Positions 42,242 to 51,272 of a stretch of 64,000 bases of DNA are shown one piece after another. The stretch covers positions 62,001 to 126,000 of the forward strand of contig NZ_JAACFU010000007.1 in NCBI RefSeq assembly GCF_029051725.1, read 5' to 3'. The stretch is from Bradyrhizobium sp. CSS354 (GTDB lineage: Bacteria > Pseudomonadota > Alphaproteobacteria > Rhizobiales > Xanthobacteraceae). A program made the position numbers and the translations under genes. The notes under the pieces are model-generated. The model searched no databases and was not told the origin of the DNA. It was given only the letters and a program-made list of their open reading frames with translations. Numbering within the stretch: the first letter of the stretch is position 1; each line of letters starts with the position of its first letter.

Positions 42242-43444
42242 TCAATACTTCTTCACGTGGGCGCCGAACGCGAACCACAGCGCCATGGACGCGAGGCCAA
42301 AACCGCCGAGTAGCAGGAAGGTCGGGCCGTAGCCGATCCATTGCGCGATCCAGCCGCCAAGCGCGGGACTGAGGCTCGCGCCGATGCCCTGCACGGTGAT
42401 CACGGCACCCTGGCCGAGATTGATGCGGCCGGTGCCGTTGAGCGAGCGCGCGACCATGCCGGGGACGGCAACCGTCTGGAGTCCCGTACCGAGGCCGTCG
42501 AGCACCTGCATCGGTACGACGCCCCACCATCCCGTGACGAAGAATGCGAGCACGCCGCGGATGGGCAGGAACATGAAGGAGACGAGGATGATAGGCCAGT
42601 AGTTGCGCTTGCTCGCCGCCTTCATTGCGATCAGCGACGTGATGACCATGACGCCTTGTGCGATCACTACGGTGGTCGCGACGAAGCTCGGTCCGTTGGC
42701 CTGGCCTTCGGCGACCGCCGCCAGGCCATAGAGCGGCACGATGGCGGCATTGCCGAGATGGAATAGCGCGAGCGCCAGTGCCAGCACGAGTAGCGCGCGG
42801 TGCTTGAGCAGCATCGTGAACGCGTCCGGCGCGCTATCGGGATCGTCTTCCTTGCTGCCGCGCGCGGCGCGGTCGTCGATCGTCTTGGCCGGGATCATCA
42901 TCACGCAGGCGATGGCGATGGCGCCGAATATTGCCGCGAGCACGAACACCGAGACATAGCCGAACTTGTAACCGAGATAGCCCGACAGCGCGGCGCCGAC
43001 CATGTTGCCGGCATGGTTGAACGCCTGGTTGCGGCCGTTGAGCGCGTTGAAGCCCTTCTGCTTGGCAATGCCGAGCGTGATGCCGGTTACCGCCGGCACG
43101 ATCGCGGCGCTCGCCAGCGATTGTGCGACCTGCGAGAACGTCACCGCCCAGAAATTCTGCGAGATCAGGATGATCGCGGACGCGAGCACTACGCAGATGC
43201 CGGGAATGACGACCCACATGCGCTTGTTGCGGGTGGCGTCGATGAAGCCGCCGATCGGCGTCGTGACCAGCATGCCCGCGACATTGCCGATCGTCATGGC
43301 GGTGCCGATCAGCCCGGTCGCCCAGCCGCGCTCCTGGAGGAAGACGCCGACGAAAGGGCCGATGCCCGATTGCATGTCGGCCATGAAGAAGTTGAGAGCG
43401 AACAGGGGCCAGATACGAGACGAGGAGGGGGACCGCGATGTCAT
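42242..43444 (-). CDS. MFS transporter
   Basis: A 400-residue permease with 12 predicted membrane segments. The first half is LFALNFFMADMQSGIGPFVGVFL, and the loop between helices 2 and 3 reads TTPIGGFIDATRNKRMW, the usual MFS G-x3-D-x2-x-R signature. A central cytoplasmic loop (RAARGSKEDDPDSAPD) separates the halves. It resembles drug or metabolite exporters; the substrate is unknown. Start ATG 43444 is chosen over a TTG three codons upstream. The 226 bases before it are shared with the divergent small secreted protein. Confidence 0.88.
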   Translation of the reverse strand: MTSRSPSSSRIWPLFALNFFMADMQSGIGPFVGVFLQERGWATGLIGTAMTIGNVAGMLVTTPIGGFIDATRNKRMWVVIPGICVVLASAIILISQNFWAVTFSQVAQSLASAAIVPAVTGITLGIAKQKGFNALNGRNQAFNHAGNMVGAALSGYLGYKFGYVSVFVLAAIFGAIAIACVMMIPAKTIDDRAARGSKEDDPDSAPDAFTMLLKHRALLVLALALALFHLGNAAIVPLYGLAAVAEGQANGPSFVATTVVIAQGVMVITSLIAMKAASKRNYWPIILVSFMFLPIRGVLAFFVTGWWGVVPMQVLDGLGTGLQTVAVPGMVARSLNGTGRINLGQGAVITVQGIGASLSPALGGWIAQWIGYGPTFLLLGGFGLASMALWFAFGAHVKKY

Positions 43445-43670
43445 CGATACCAAAACGGGGTCTCAGCCGGAATACGGCGGGTGGGACATGATCCTTTCAG
43501 CCAATCGTTCTGGCGCGGACGAGAGTTTAACGAACGCTGATCGGGTTGGTTCCAGGCCTTGCCGGGGCGGCGGGCCCCATCATCCGTCATGAACGCCGGC
43601 CGCAGGCGGGCTTCCAGCCATATCGTTCTTCATATGCAATCGCCCTGCTCACATCTGGGAGGACATGGTC

Positions 43671-43931
43671 ATGACGTTGTCGTCACGCTTCGTTGCGCGT
43701 CCTGCTGTCGCGGTCCTCTCGATTGGATTGCTGCTGTGCGGCTTCAGCGGCACGGCGAAAGCGCAACCGACCTACCACTCGCGGCTGCGGCGGCCGTCAG
43801 CCGGACGCAGCCGCATCATGATGGATCGTGACATGCGCAACGACATCCTCGTGGCTCTCGCAGCGACCGCATTGGCGAACGTCGTGACAACCCTGAACGC
43901 GACGTCCATCGTCCGCGACCACCGCCACTAG
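43671..43931 (+). CDS. Small exported hypothetical protein
   Basis: An 86-residue protein. An N-terminal signal peptide (MTLSSRFVARPAVAVLSIGLLLCGFSGTAKA, cleavage about residue 31) is followed by a basic stretch rich in Arg and then a hydrophobic segment (ILVALAATALANVVTTLN). I recognise no family. ATG 43671 is preferred to 43665 because GGGAGG then lies at a normal spacing. It stands alone, divergent from the MFS gene, with a hairpin after its stop. Confidence 0.6.
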   Translation: MTLSSRFVARPAVAVLSIGLLLCGFSGTAKAQPTYHSRLRRPSAGRSRIMMDRDMRNDILVALAATALANVVTTLNATSIVRDHRH

Positions 43932-43947
43932 ACGTCTTTGCGACCGG

Positions 43948-43968
43948 GCCGAACCAAGTCGGTTCGGC
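43948..43968 (+). terminator. Possible terminator hairpin
   Basis: Perfect 8-bp stem GCCGAACC / GGTTCGGC with loop AAGTC, 17 bases after the stop of the small exported protein. No strong T-run follows, so the call is tentative. Confidence 0.35.
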
Positions 43969-44086
43969 TCCGCTTCGCGGATCGTCTGCGCGTGGCGCCT
44001 ATGTCCATTCCCGATTGTGAGGCTTGAGAACGAGCCACGCCCGCGCTCTCATGCTATTGCTGCCTCGCAACGACGCGAGGACACCC

Positions 44087-44761
44087 ATGCTCCCCCTTCC
44101 CGCCGATATCTTCACCGAACCTGAGGACGTCTCGCCCGACGGCCTTGCCAATCTCGGCCCGCTCCGCCGTCTGGCCGGCGTCTGGCAGGCCGACAAGGGG
44201 ATCGACATCAATCCGAAGGCGGAGGGGCCGGAGCGGCGCACCTTCATCGAGCGCATCCGGATGGACCCGATCGATCCCCAGGCCAACGGGCCGCAGCTGC
44301 TCTATGGGCTGCGCTATCACATCCACATCAACACGCCCGAGGAAGACATCACCTTCCACGACCAGGTCGGCTACTGGTTGTGGGAGCCCAAGACCGGGCT
44401 GATCATGCAGACGCTGGCGATCCCGCGCGGGCAGGTGCTGCTGGCGTCGGGCAAGGCCGGGCCGGACGACAAAGAGATCTCCGTCACCGCCAAGCGCGGC
44501 GACACCGCTTACGGGATCTGCTCGACTGATTTTCTGGAACAAGCGTTCCGCACCGATGCTTACCGCTGCGACATCACCTTCAACGACGAGGGCAGTTGGA
44601 CCTATCTGATCCAGACCGAGTTGTTCGTGCGCGGCGCGCCGTTCAACCATCGCGACACCAACACGCTCAAACTCGTCGCGCCGCCAAAGCTCAATCCCCT
44701 CGCGGTGATCGTGAATGATCGCGCCAAGGGAGATGAGAAGGGCAGTGAGCCGGCCGCCTGA
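44087..44761 (+). CDS. Nitrobindin/FABP-like beta-barrel protein
   Basis: A 224-residue protein with an all-beta pattern. LGPLRRLAGVWQADKG near the N-terminus matches the opening of the nitrobindin/FABP-like family (GxW). VGYWLWEPKTGLIMQTLAIPRGQVLLASG and the RGAPFNHRDTNTLKLV end follow the same family. Some members bind heme and scavenge NO or peroxynitrite; whether the heme His is present here cannot be decided by eye. Start ATG 44087 follows GCGAGG. It begins a three-gene set with a 19-base gap to the next gene. Confidence 0.68.
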   Translation: MLPLPADIFTEPEDVSPDGLANLGPLRRLAGVWQADKGIDINPKAEGPERRTFIERIRMDPIDPQANGPQLLYGLRYHIHINTPEEDITFHDQVGYWLWEPKTGLIMQTLAIPRGQVLLASGKAGPDDKEISVTAKRGDTAYGICSTDFLEQAFRTDAYRCDITFNDEGSWTYLIQTELFVRGAPFNHRDTNTLKLVAPPKLNPLAVIVNDRAKGDEKGSEPAA

Positions 44762-44780
44762 GCGCGGCCTGGAGATGCGC

Positions 44781-45488
44781 ATGAAGCCTTACGTCATCTG
44801 TCTGATGCATTCGAGTCTGGACGGCCGCACCCATCCGAGCCGCTGGCGCCCGCAGGGGGCAGGGACGGACTGGTTCGAGAAGATCCATGACGAGCTCGGC
44901 GGCGATGCCTGGGTGATCGGCCGCGTCACCGGCTCGGAGTTCGCCAAGGGCAAGCCTTATCCCACGGTAGACGCGAAATTTCCGCGCGAAAACTGGTTCG
45001 CGCGACGCGACGCGAAAACCTATGGCGTCGTGCTCGATGCGCAGGGCAAGATCGGCTGGGGCCGCTCCGATATCGGCGGCGATCAGATCGTCGTCGTGCT
45101 GGCCGAGAGCGTCTCCGATTCGCATCTCACCGGGCTCCGCCGCGAGGGCGTATCCTATATCTTTGCCGGCAAGTCTGAGATCGACCTCGCGCTGACGGTG
45201 GACATTCTCAACCGCGAGCTCGGCGTGAAGCGCCTGCTGGTGGAGGGCGGTGGCGTCGCCAACGGCGCGTTCCTGCGCGCCGGTCTGATCGACGAGTTCA
45301 ACCTGATCCTCAGTCCCGCGATCGACGGCGCCAAGGGCGCGCCCTTCGTGTTCGATTCCACGGACGCTGACGGGGATCGGCGTGCACCGCTGACCGCGAT
45401 GATGCTGGAGAGCACGCGGGATCTCGGCGGCGGCGTCCTGCTGCTGCGCTATCTGATCCGGAACGATCCGCAGGCCGTGGGCAAGTAA
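44781..45488 (+). CDS. RibD C-terminal / dihydrofolate-reductase-like protein
   Basis: A 235-residue reductase with the RibD_C (DHFR-like) fold. It starts MKPYVICLMHSSLDGR, the usual opening with the SLDG motif. It has the NADPH-binding part LNRELGVKRLLVEGGGVANGAFL (glycine-rich VEGGG) and ends with LGGGVLLLRYL. Family members reduce pyrimidine or pteridine-like compounds; outside rib clusters the substrate is unknown. ATG 44781 is preferred because GGAG is then at correct spacing. It is in the middle of a three-gene set. Confidence 0.83.
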   Translation: MKPYVICLMHSSLDGRTHPSRWRPQGAGTDWFEKIHDELGGDAWVIGRVTGSEFAKGKPYPTVDAKFPRENWFARRDAKTYGVVLDAQGKIGWGRSDIGGDQIVVVLAESVSDSHLTGLRREGVSYIFAGKSEIDLALTVDILNRELGVKRLLVEGGGVANGAFLRAGLIDEFNLILSPAIDGAKGAPFVFDSTDADGDRRAPLTAMMLESTRDLGGGVLLLRYLIRNDPQAVGK

Positions 45489-45498
45489 CAGCACCGAG

Positions 45499-46770
45499 AT
45501 GTCCGCAACATCAGAGCATATCGTCATCGTCGGTGCCGGCGCGGCCGGCCTGATGGCGGCGCGCGAGCTGGCGCGCGCCGGGAGGACAGTGACGATCCTG
45601 GAGGCGCGCGAGCGCTGCGGCGGCCGCATCCACCCGCTGCCTGCTTCGGAGTTCGGCTACCCCGCCGATGGCGGCGCCGAATTCGTCCACGGCGAGGCGC
45701 CGGTCACGCGCGCGTTGCTGCGTGAGGCCGGGATGGTTCTTCAAGAGATCGAAGGCGAGCGGTGGAGCTTTGATGGCGCTGACATCATGCGCGAGGATCG
45801 TCACGATGCGCATGAGGCTGAGCTGCACGCCGTGGTTCGGGAATTGAACGACGACCTCACAGTCGCCGAATTCCTGCGCCGGCATTTTGCCGGGGATCAG
45901 CATGCGCGGCTGCGCCATTCGATCGAGCGAATGGTCGAGGGCTACGATGCGGCCGACCCCGAGCGCGCCTCCACGCTGGCGCTGCGCGAGGAATGGATGG
46001 CTGGCGGGCACTCACCCCAGGCGCGGGTCCAGGGCGGCTATGGAGCCATGATCGACTTCCTGACGGCCCAGTGCCGCAAGCTTGGCGTGATTTTTCGCTT
46101 CGGCTGCGTGGTGTCGGCGATCGAGGAGGAGGGCGGCGCGATCGCCGTTCGCTGTGTCGGCGGCGACGTGCATGGCTGTGATCGCGTGATCCTCACTGTT
46201 CCGTTGCCGTTGCTGCGCGAGATCGGGCTGCCGGGCCGCGCGCGCGCCAAGGCGGCGGCGGCCGACGACATCGGCTTCGGTAACGTGATCAAGATCCTGC
46301 TGTGCTTCAGGCGGCCATGGTGGCGCGAACGCAAGGAAGAGCTCGCGGACATGAGCTTCCTTTTGTCCGACCAGCTCATCCCGGTGTGGTGGACGCAATA
46401 CCCGGACCGGCATCTCGTGCTTACCGGATGGTTCGGCGGCCCGCGCACGGCAGCGCTGGCGCACCTCGACCCGCAAGCGCTGATCGATGCGGGGCTCGAT
46501 TCGCTTGCTGCTGTCTTCGCCCTGTCGCGCGAGGACCTCGCGCGCGAGCTCACTGCGGCCGCTGCGACAAACTGGGCGCACGATCCCTACGCGCGCGGCG
46601 CCTATTCCTGGGCGACGCCGCGAACACGCGAGGCGCAAACGATCCTAGCTCGCGGCGATGGACCGGTGCTGTTCTCCGGCGAGGCGCTTTATCGCGGAGC
46701 CGACATGGGCACGGTCGAGGCCGCGCTGGCGAGCGGTCAGCAGGCGGCGGAGATGATCTTGCGGGGATAG
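45499..46770 (+). CDS. Flavin amine oxidase family protein
   Basis: A 423-residue FAD-dependent amine oxidase. The N-terminal dinucleotide motif is VIVGAGAAGLMAARELARAGRTVTILEA, followed by the arginine block RCGGRI and GGAEFVHG. The C-terminal FAD-contact region is GPVLFSGEALYRGADMGTVEAALASG. It oxidises a primary, secondary or polyamine to an aldehyde plus hydrogen peroxide, or a related substrate. It lies 10 bases after the RibD-like gene. A clear terminator follows. Confidence 0.9.
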   Translation: MSATSEHIVIVGAGAAGLMAARELARAGRTVTILEARERCGGRIHPLPASEFGYPADGGAEFVHGEAPVTRALLREAGMVLQEIEGERWSFDGADIMREDRHDAHEAELHAVVRELNDDLTVAEFLRRHFAGDQHARLRHSIERMVEGYDAADPERASTLALREEWMAGGHSPQARVQGGYGAMIDFLTAQCRKLGVIFRFGCVVSAIEEEGGAIAVRCVGGDVHGCDRVILTVPLPLLREIGLPGRARAKAAAADDIGFGNVIKILLCFRRPWWRERKEELADMSFLLSDQLIPVWWTQYPDRHLVLTGWFGGPRTAALAHLDPQALIDAGLDSLAAVFALSREDLARELTAAAATNWAHDPYARGAYSWATPRTREAQTILARGDGPVLFSGEALYRGADMGTVEAALASGQQAAEMILRG

Positions 46771-46782
46771 GCTGACGAGCAA

Positions 46783-46807
46783 AAAGGCCCGCATTTCGCG
46801 GGCCTTT
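46783..46807. terminator. Rho-independent terminator between convergent genes
   Basis: A perfect 10-bp stem AAAGGCCCGC / GCGGGCCTTT around the loop ATTTC, with A-rich and T-containing flanks on either side. It lies 12 bases after the amine oxidase stop and 19 bases before the stop of the minus-strand His-rich gene, so it may serve both. Confidence 0.85.
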
Positions 46808-46826
46808 CGTGTTGCTGCCTTTCGTC

Positions 46827-47147
46827 TTACCAGCGGCTGCCGCCGAAGCCGAACGTCACGCTGGGACCGCCGCCGCCGTAATATCCGTACGGTCCGCCGC
46901 CGTAATATCCGTGGTGCCGAGGATAATAGCCGTAGCTCCGGTAGTGCGGACGATGAAATCCGTGATGGTGGTGAGGACGCCAGTGATGGCGATGGCCGTG
47001 ATGGTGGTGCCTGTGCTGCGCGCTGATATCGGTTGACTGGGCGGCTGGCGCGTTCTGTTTCGCGCTTGAATGATTGGCCGCGTTCGCCGCCGATCCTCCG
47101 GCAAGCGCCGCAGCACCGACGGCTATCGCGACAATGAGATACTTCAT
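46827..47147 (-). CDS. Exported His/Gly/Tyr-rich protein
   Basis: A 106-residue protein with a signal peptide (MKYLIVAIAVGAAALAGGSAANA, cleavage about 23) and a low-complexity mature part. A block of about 15 His (HRHHHHGHRHHW, PHHHHGFHRPH) is followed by repeated GYY/GGGP units ending VTFGFGGSRW. Such proteins are envelope associated and may bind metal (Ni, Zn, Cu, Co) through the His clusters; no enzyme activity is expected. Start ATG 47147 follows GGAGTGATG. It is an isolated gene with a shared terminator. Confidence 0.75.
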   Translation of the reverse strand: MKYLIVAIAVGAAALAGGSAANAANHSSAKQNAPAAQSTDISAQHRHHHHGHRHHWRPHHHHGFHRPHYRSYGYYPRHHGYYGGGPYGYYGGGGPSVTFGFGGSRW

Positions 47148-47312
47148 GTCATCACTCCAGTTGAATGTCGTGTGACAACACATGGTCGTCAGGTGCGTTC
47201 CGGCCAGTGCGGGCGTCGAAACGACGCAGTTTCATGGGCCTCCGATTCGCGCGGCTGCGTGCATCTCGTGGGATTTATTGTCGCATCACGGGCGTCGATC
47301 GCAGCTCTGCCA

Positions 47313-47882
47313 TCACTCTGCCGCGAATGACGCAATCACGTCATCGGTGGTGACGATGCGCGCGAATTCGCCGTTCAGGTTCGACAGCGTCATCGCATGG
47401 ATCTCCTCGGCAGAATGCCTGTCGCCATCCGGCCCGACCCGTTCGAACGTCCAGGTCGCGTCGCGCACCAGCTGTGTGTCGAAGCCGAGATTGCCGGCCA
47501 TCCGCGTCGTCGTCTCGACGCAATGATTGGTGGTGGCGCCGCAGATGACGAGCGTGCCGATGTTGCCGGCGCGCAGGCGCTTTTCCAGATCGGTGCCGAT
47601 GAAGGCGCTGTTGACGCGCTTGACGATCACGATCTCGCCCGGCCGCTCGCGCGCCTCGTCCTTGACGGCATAGCCGGAGCTCTCAGGCAGAAATGAGGAG
47701 GACGGCTTGGTGCCCTCATGACGAATGTGGAAGATCGGCGCGCCGCTCGTTCGGAAGGCCGTCAGGAGATCGGCAATACGCGCCACCGCCTCCGGATTGT
47801 TGCGCTGCTTGCCCGCCGCCTCCCATTCGTCGAACGCATGCTGGACGTCGACGACGATGAGGGCGGGAAGGGCGAGGGACAT
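47313..47882 (-). CDS. Isochorismatase-like cysteine hydrolase
   Basis: A 189-residue cysteine hydrolase of the isochorismatase superfamily. The full catalytic triad is present: D12 in VVDVQHAF, K88 in VKRVNSAF and C121 in TTNHCVETTTRM, with the cis-peptide GATTN before the Cys. The enzyme hydrolyses an amide or imide (nicotinamidase, biuret hydrolase, N-carbamoyl types) or an enol ether; substrate unknown. It is monocistronic. The 165 bases on its 3' side and the 400 bases on its 5' side hold no other gene. Confidence 0.88.
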   Translation of the reverse strand: MSLALPALIVVDVQHAFDEWEAAGKQRNNPEAVARIADLLTAFRTSGAPIFHIRHEGTKPSSSFLPESSGYAVKDEARERPGEIVIVKRVNSAFIGTDLEKRLRAGNIGTLVICGATTNHCVETTTRMAGNLGFDTQLVRDATWTFERVGPDGDRHSAEEIHAMTLSNLNGEFARIVTTDDVIASFAAE

Positions 47883-47983
47883 GAGGGGCGGCTTTCAGAC
47901 TTACCTGCAGATTTGCTTACTGCGCCGACTATGCGAGGCGATAGTGACAACACGCAATGCCAATCTTCCCTCGTTTCGCGACG

Positions 47984-48142
47984 CCTCGTGCCCCGGACGC
48001 AGCGCAGCGTCTCTTCGACGGTGCGCTGCAGAGCCGGGGCCCATGTCTCCAGCGGGATCTTGTGCGGCATGGGGTCCCTGCTCTGGGTCCCTGCTCTGCG
48101 CAGCACGCCGAGAGCATTGCAGCGCGTCCGGGACACGAGAGT
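47984..48142. repeat. Dispersed palindromic element, family G, with internal 13-bp tandem duplication
   Basis: A long imperfect inverted repeat. The left arm begins CCTCGTGCCCCGGACGC, the right arm ends GCGTCCGGGACACGAGAG, and inner GAGCCGGGGCCCA pairs with TGGGTCCCTGCTC. Within the right arm GGGTCCCTGCTCT occurs twice in tandem (48072-48097). It fills the centre of the 400-base gap (47883-48282) between the isochorismatase and oleate hydratase genes. The remainder of that gap holds no gene and should carry both promoters. Confidence 0.75.
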
Positions 48143-48282
48143 CGCGCTGCCGGGGTTGATCAGTCGATCGCTCAACTCAACGTGATCCTCATGCGCGTTG
48201 CGCTTGATCCAGCGCAACTCAGGCCAGTGTCTCCCCATGCAATGTCGCCGCGAAAATTCGAAATTGCAGATCGAGGCAGGAC

Positions 48283-49842
48283 ATGAAGGCGTATTTCATC
48301 GGTGGCGGCATTGGATCGCTCGCGGGCGCGGCGTTCCTCGTTCGTGACGCGCAGCTGCCGGGGCGGGACATCGTGATCTACGAGGCGCAGCCGCTGGTCG
48401 GCGGCAGCCTCGACGGCGCGCTGCTCGCGAACGGCGCTTATTCGCTGCGCGGCGGGCGCATGCTCACCACCGATCACTACGAATGCACCTGGGACCTGCT
48501 ATCGAGCATTCCCTCGCTCGAACATCCCGGCCTCAGCGTGCGCGAGGAAACCGTCGCGTTCAACACCGAGAACCCCGCGCATTCGCGGGCGCGCCTGGTC
48601 GATCGCAACCGCTTCAAGCTCGACGTCTCGCATATGGGATTTTCCGCGCGCGACCGGCTCGAGCTGCTGCGGCTCACGGAGGCCTCGGAGGAGACGCTGG
48701 GAAACAGCCGCATCACCGACTGGCTGTCGCCCAAATTCTTCGAGTCCAATTTCTGGTACATGTGGCAGACCACTTTCGCCTTCCAGCCCTGGCACAGCGC
48801 GGTCGAGCTGAAGCGCTATCTGCATCGCTTTATGAACGAATTCCCGCGCATCGAGACTCTCGCCGGCGTCAAGCGCACCGTCTACAACCAGTATGACGCG
48901 ATCGTGCGGCCGCTTGCCGGCTGGCTCAAGGGGCAGGGCGTGCAATTCGTGCGCGGCACCGCCGTCACCGACATGGCGATCGAGAGCGAGGACGGACGCC
49001 TGCGGGTGCGCCAGCTCGTCCTCGACCGCGACGGCCGCACCGCCAATGTCCGGCTCGAGGACGGCGACCTCGTGTTCTTTCAGAACGGCTCGATGACGGA
49101 CGCCTCGAGCCTGGGCTCGATGACCGAGCCGGCTCCGCGCCTGACCAGGTCCGACAGCCAGGGTCGGGCGCTGTGGGAGAAAATCGCGAACGGACGTCCC
49201 GAATTCGGCAAGCCATCCGCGTTCAACGCGTCGATCCCGGAATCCTATTGGCTGTCATTCACTGTCACCTGCCGCGATCCGCGCTTCTTCGACAAGATGG
49301 AGGCGTTCTCCGGCAACAAGGCCGGCACCGGCGGCCTCGTCACGTTCAAGGATTCCAACTGGCTGATGTCGGTGGTGCTGTATCACCAGCCGCATTTCGC
49401 CGGACAGCCGAAGAACGTGCAGGTGTTCTGGGGCTATGCGCTGCATCCCGACCGCGTCGGCAATTTCGTGGCCAAGCCGATGTCCGATTGCGGCGGCGCC
49501 GACCTCCTGAAGGAGCTTTGCGGTCACCTGAATTTCGACGTTGGCGTGTTCGAGGATGCGATCTGCGTTCCCTGCCGCATGCCCTACATCACCAGCATGT
49601 TCATGCCGCGCACCGTGACCGACCGGCCGCTGCCGGTGCCGAGGAAATCCGTCAATCTCGCCTTCGTCAGCCAGTTCGTCGAAATCCCCGATGACGTCGT
49701 GTTCACCGTCGAATATTCGGTGCGCGCGGCCCAAATGGCGGTCTATCAGCTGATGAAGATTGATCGCCCGGTGCCGCCGGTGACGCGGCACGACAAATCG
49801 CTCGCGGTGATTTTCGCGACGCTGGAAAAGGCGTTCACGTGA
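48283..49842 (+). CDS. ohyA: Oleate hydratase
   Basis: A 519-residue FAD-binding fatty acid hydratase. The N-terminal GGGIGSLAGAAFLVRD and YEAQPLVGGSLDG are the family FAD motif. GGRMLTTDHYECTWDLLS, SNFWYMWQTTFAFQPWHSAVELKRYLHRF and ENPAHSRARL are highly conserved substrate-channel segments. The enzyme adds water to the cis-9 double bond of oleate to give 10-hydroxystearate, often as detoxification of free unsaturated acids. The length is slightly below the 540-650 usual for the family. It is monocistronic, and the next gene is on the other strand. Confidence 0.93.
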   Translation: MKAYFIGGGIGSLAGAAFLVRDAQLPGRDIVIYEAQPLVGGSLDGALLANGAYSLRGGRMLTTDHYECTWDLLSSIPSLEHPGLSVREETVAFNTENPAHSRARLVDRNRFKLDVSHMGFSARDRLELLRLTEASEETLGNSRITDWLSPKFFESNFWYMWQTTFAFQPWHSAVELKRYLHRFMNEFPRIETLAGVKRTVYNQYDAIVRPLAGWLKGQGVQFVRGTAVTDMAIESEDGRLRVRQLVLDRDGRTANVRLEDGDLVFFQNGSMTDASSLGSMTEPAPRLTRSDSQGRALWEKIANGRPEFGKPSAFNASIPESYWLSFTVTCRDPRFFDKMEAFSGNKAGTGGLVTFKDSNWLMSVVLYHQPHFAGQPKNVQVFWGYALHPDRVGNFVAKPMSDCGGADLLKELCGHLNFDVGVFEDAICVPCRMPYITSMFMPRTVTDRPLPVPRKSVNLAFVSQFVEIPDDVVFTVEYSVRAAQMAVYQLMKIDRPVPPVTRHDKSLAVIFATLEKAFT

Positions 49843-49850
49843 CGGGTGGA

Positions 49851-49887
49851 GCTACTCGAACGGATCCTGGATCGACGGCGCCGACTG
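49851..49887 (+). repeat. 37-bp direct repeat, left copy (remnant of a gene 3' end)
   Basis: Thirty-six of 37 bases match 51936-51972, the 3' end of the minus-strand gene at 51937. Read on the minus strand it still encodes QSAPSIQDPFE followed by a stop, against QSAPSIQDPFK in the intact gene. It lies immediately downstream (3') of the sensor kinase gene. The similarity ends sharply on both sides. Confidence 0.9.
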
Positions 49888-49919
49888 ATGGCTGACGTCT
49901 TCCGGCAGAAGGCCCCGAC

Positions 49920-51272
49920 TCACGATCGCGCCACAGCCAGTGGCAGGCTGATATGAAAGACGGCGCCTCCTGTCGGGACGTTCTCGGCCCAGATGCGCCC
50001 GCCATGTGCCTCGATGATGGTGCGCGTGATCGAGAGGCCGATGCCCATCCCCTGCGTCTTGGTTGTGAAAAACGGCTTGAAGATTTCGGTTATCTTTTCT
50101 GTGCGGATGCCGTCGCCGGCATCTGCGATCGAGATCATGGCCTGATTGTTCGCAAGGCTGGTTCGACCGACGATGCGTCGCCGATCCTCCGGCAGATCGG
50201 TCACCGCTTCGATGGCATTCATGACCAGATTCAGAATAGCCTGCTGGAGCTGCCCTTTGTCGGCAGTTACGCGGATATCCGAGGGCGATCGATCCGTCGC
50301 GAGCGCAACGTCGTAGGTCAGGGCCTGTACGGAAAGGAATCGAAACACCTCGCCGACCGTCGCGTTGAGCTCGAGTTCGCGCCGCTCTGTGCGGGCCTTC
50401 TTCAGAAATGAGCGCACCTGAACGACGATCTCGTTGGCGCGCATATCGTCTCGGCGAATGTCACCCAGTATGTCCTTGATCACGCCGAGGTCAGGTGCCG
50501 GTGTCTGCAGCACCTGCTCGGCGGTCTCAGCATTGATCAGAATGGCGGCGAGCGGCTGGCTCAGCTCATGCGCGATCGTGGCAGACATCTCGCCCGCGGT
50601 CGCAAGGCGATTCATGTGGGCTAGCTCCGACATGCGCTGGCGTGCCTCGATCTCCGCTAGGAATCGCAGTCTGCGCTCGCGCAGGAGGATGGCGATCATC
50701 GTCGTCTGTACCAGCAACGCGCCGACACTGATCATGACGCGCCAGTAATACTGCTCCCAGAAGCTCGGTTCTCGGAAACGCACCTCGCTGCCCGGAGGCA
50801 GATGGGCTTCGTCCACATCCCAGAGCTTAAGCTGCCGCCAGTCGAAGATCGGCTTCACGTTGTCCCCGGCAACGGGCGGGATGCTCGACGGCGATTCGCC
50901 GCCGAGAATCCGCATTGCCAATTGGCCGGCTTCCTGTCCGATGGTTTCGGGCAGCAGCAGGAAGCCGCCAACTCCCGTCCGCCCGAGAAATGTATCGGAG
51001 GTGATGATGATCGGGCGGTTCGCGCGCTCGGCGACACGCGCAAGCGCCGCGGCCGGCAAATAGTGGGTGCCTTCGCCGTCGGAATACATCGCCGAGGTCA
51101 GAATTGCAGAGCCGGGGGGCAAGGAGCCGACCCGTTCGCGCACCTCCCGCAGCACCATGCCGGACAGATCGATAATCTTGAGATCCGGCATCGTGGCCGC
51201 GAATTCCTGTTTCCAGTGGCCATATATCAGCGGATTTTTCCATGCATCGCCAACGAGAACGACGCCGGTCAA
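49920..51272 (-). CDS. Sensor histidine kinase, C-terminal part of a frameshifted gene
   Basis: A 450-residue reading frame. It begins inside a periplasmic substrate-binding-like sensor domain (TGVVLVGDAWKNPLI) and continues through a membrane helix (VMISVGALLVQTTMIAILL, about 182-200). It then has a complete kinase: H box IAHELSQPLAAIL, N box LNLVMNAIEAV, G1 ADAGDGI and G2 GMGIGLSITRTII. The first codon is a TTG that overlaps the preceding stop, and the residues upstream of it in this frame are not sensible. The natural protein is evidently continuous with 51269-51775. No response regulator gene is adjacent. Confidence 0.85.
   Translation of the reverse strand: MTGVVLVGDAWKNPLIYGHWKQEFAATMPDLKIIDLSGMVLREVRERVGSLPPGSAILTSAMYSDGEGTHYLPAAALARVAERANRPIIITSDTFLGRTGVGGFLLLPETIGQEAGQLAMRILGGESPSSIPPVAGDNVKPIFDWRQLKLWDVDEAHLPPGSEVRFREPSFWEQYYWRVMISVGALLVQTTMIAILLRERRLRFLAEIEARQRMSELAHMNRLATAGEMSATIAHELSQPLAAILINAETAEQVLQTPAPDLGVIKDILGDIRRDDMRANEIVVQVRSFLKKARTERRELELNATVGEVFRFLSVQALTYDVALATDRSPSDIRVTADKGQLQQAILNLVMNAIEAVTDLPEDRRRIVGRTSLANNQAMISIADAGDGIRTEKITEIFKPFFTTKTQGMGIGLSITRTIIEAHGGRIWAENVPTGGAVFHISLPLAVARS

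Noticed and set aside
51269..51272. TTGA overlap of the two kinase fragments read as normal translational coupling
   Set aside because: The overlap falls inside one folded sensor domain and neither fragment is complete, so a frameshift is the better explanation, although coupling is not excluded.
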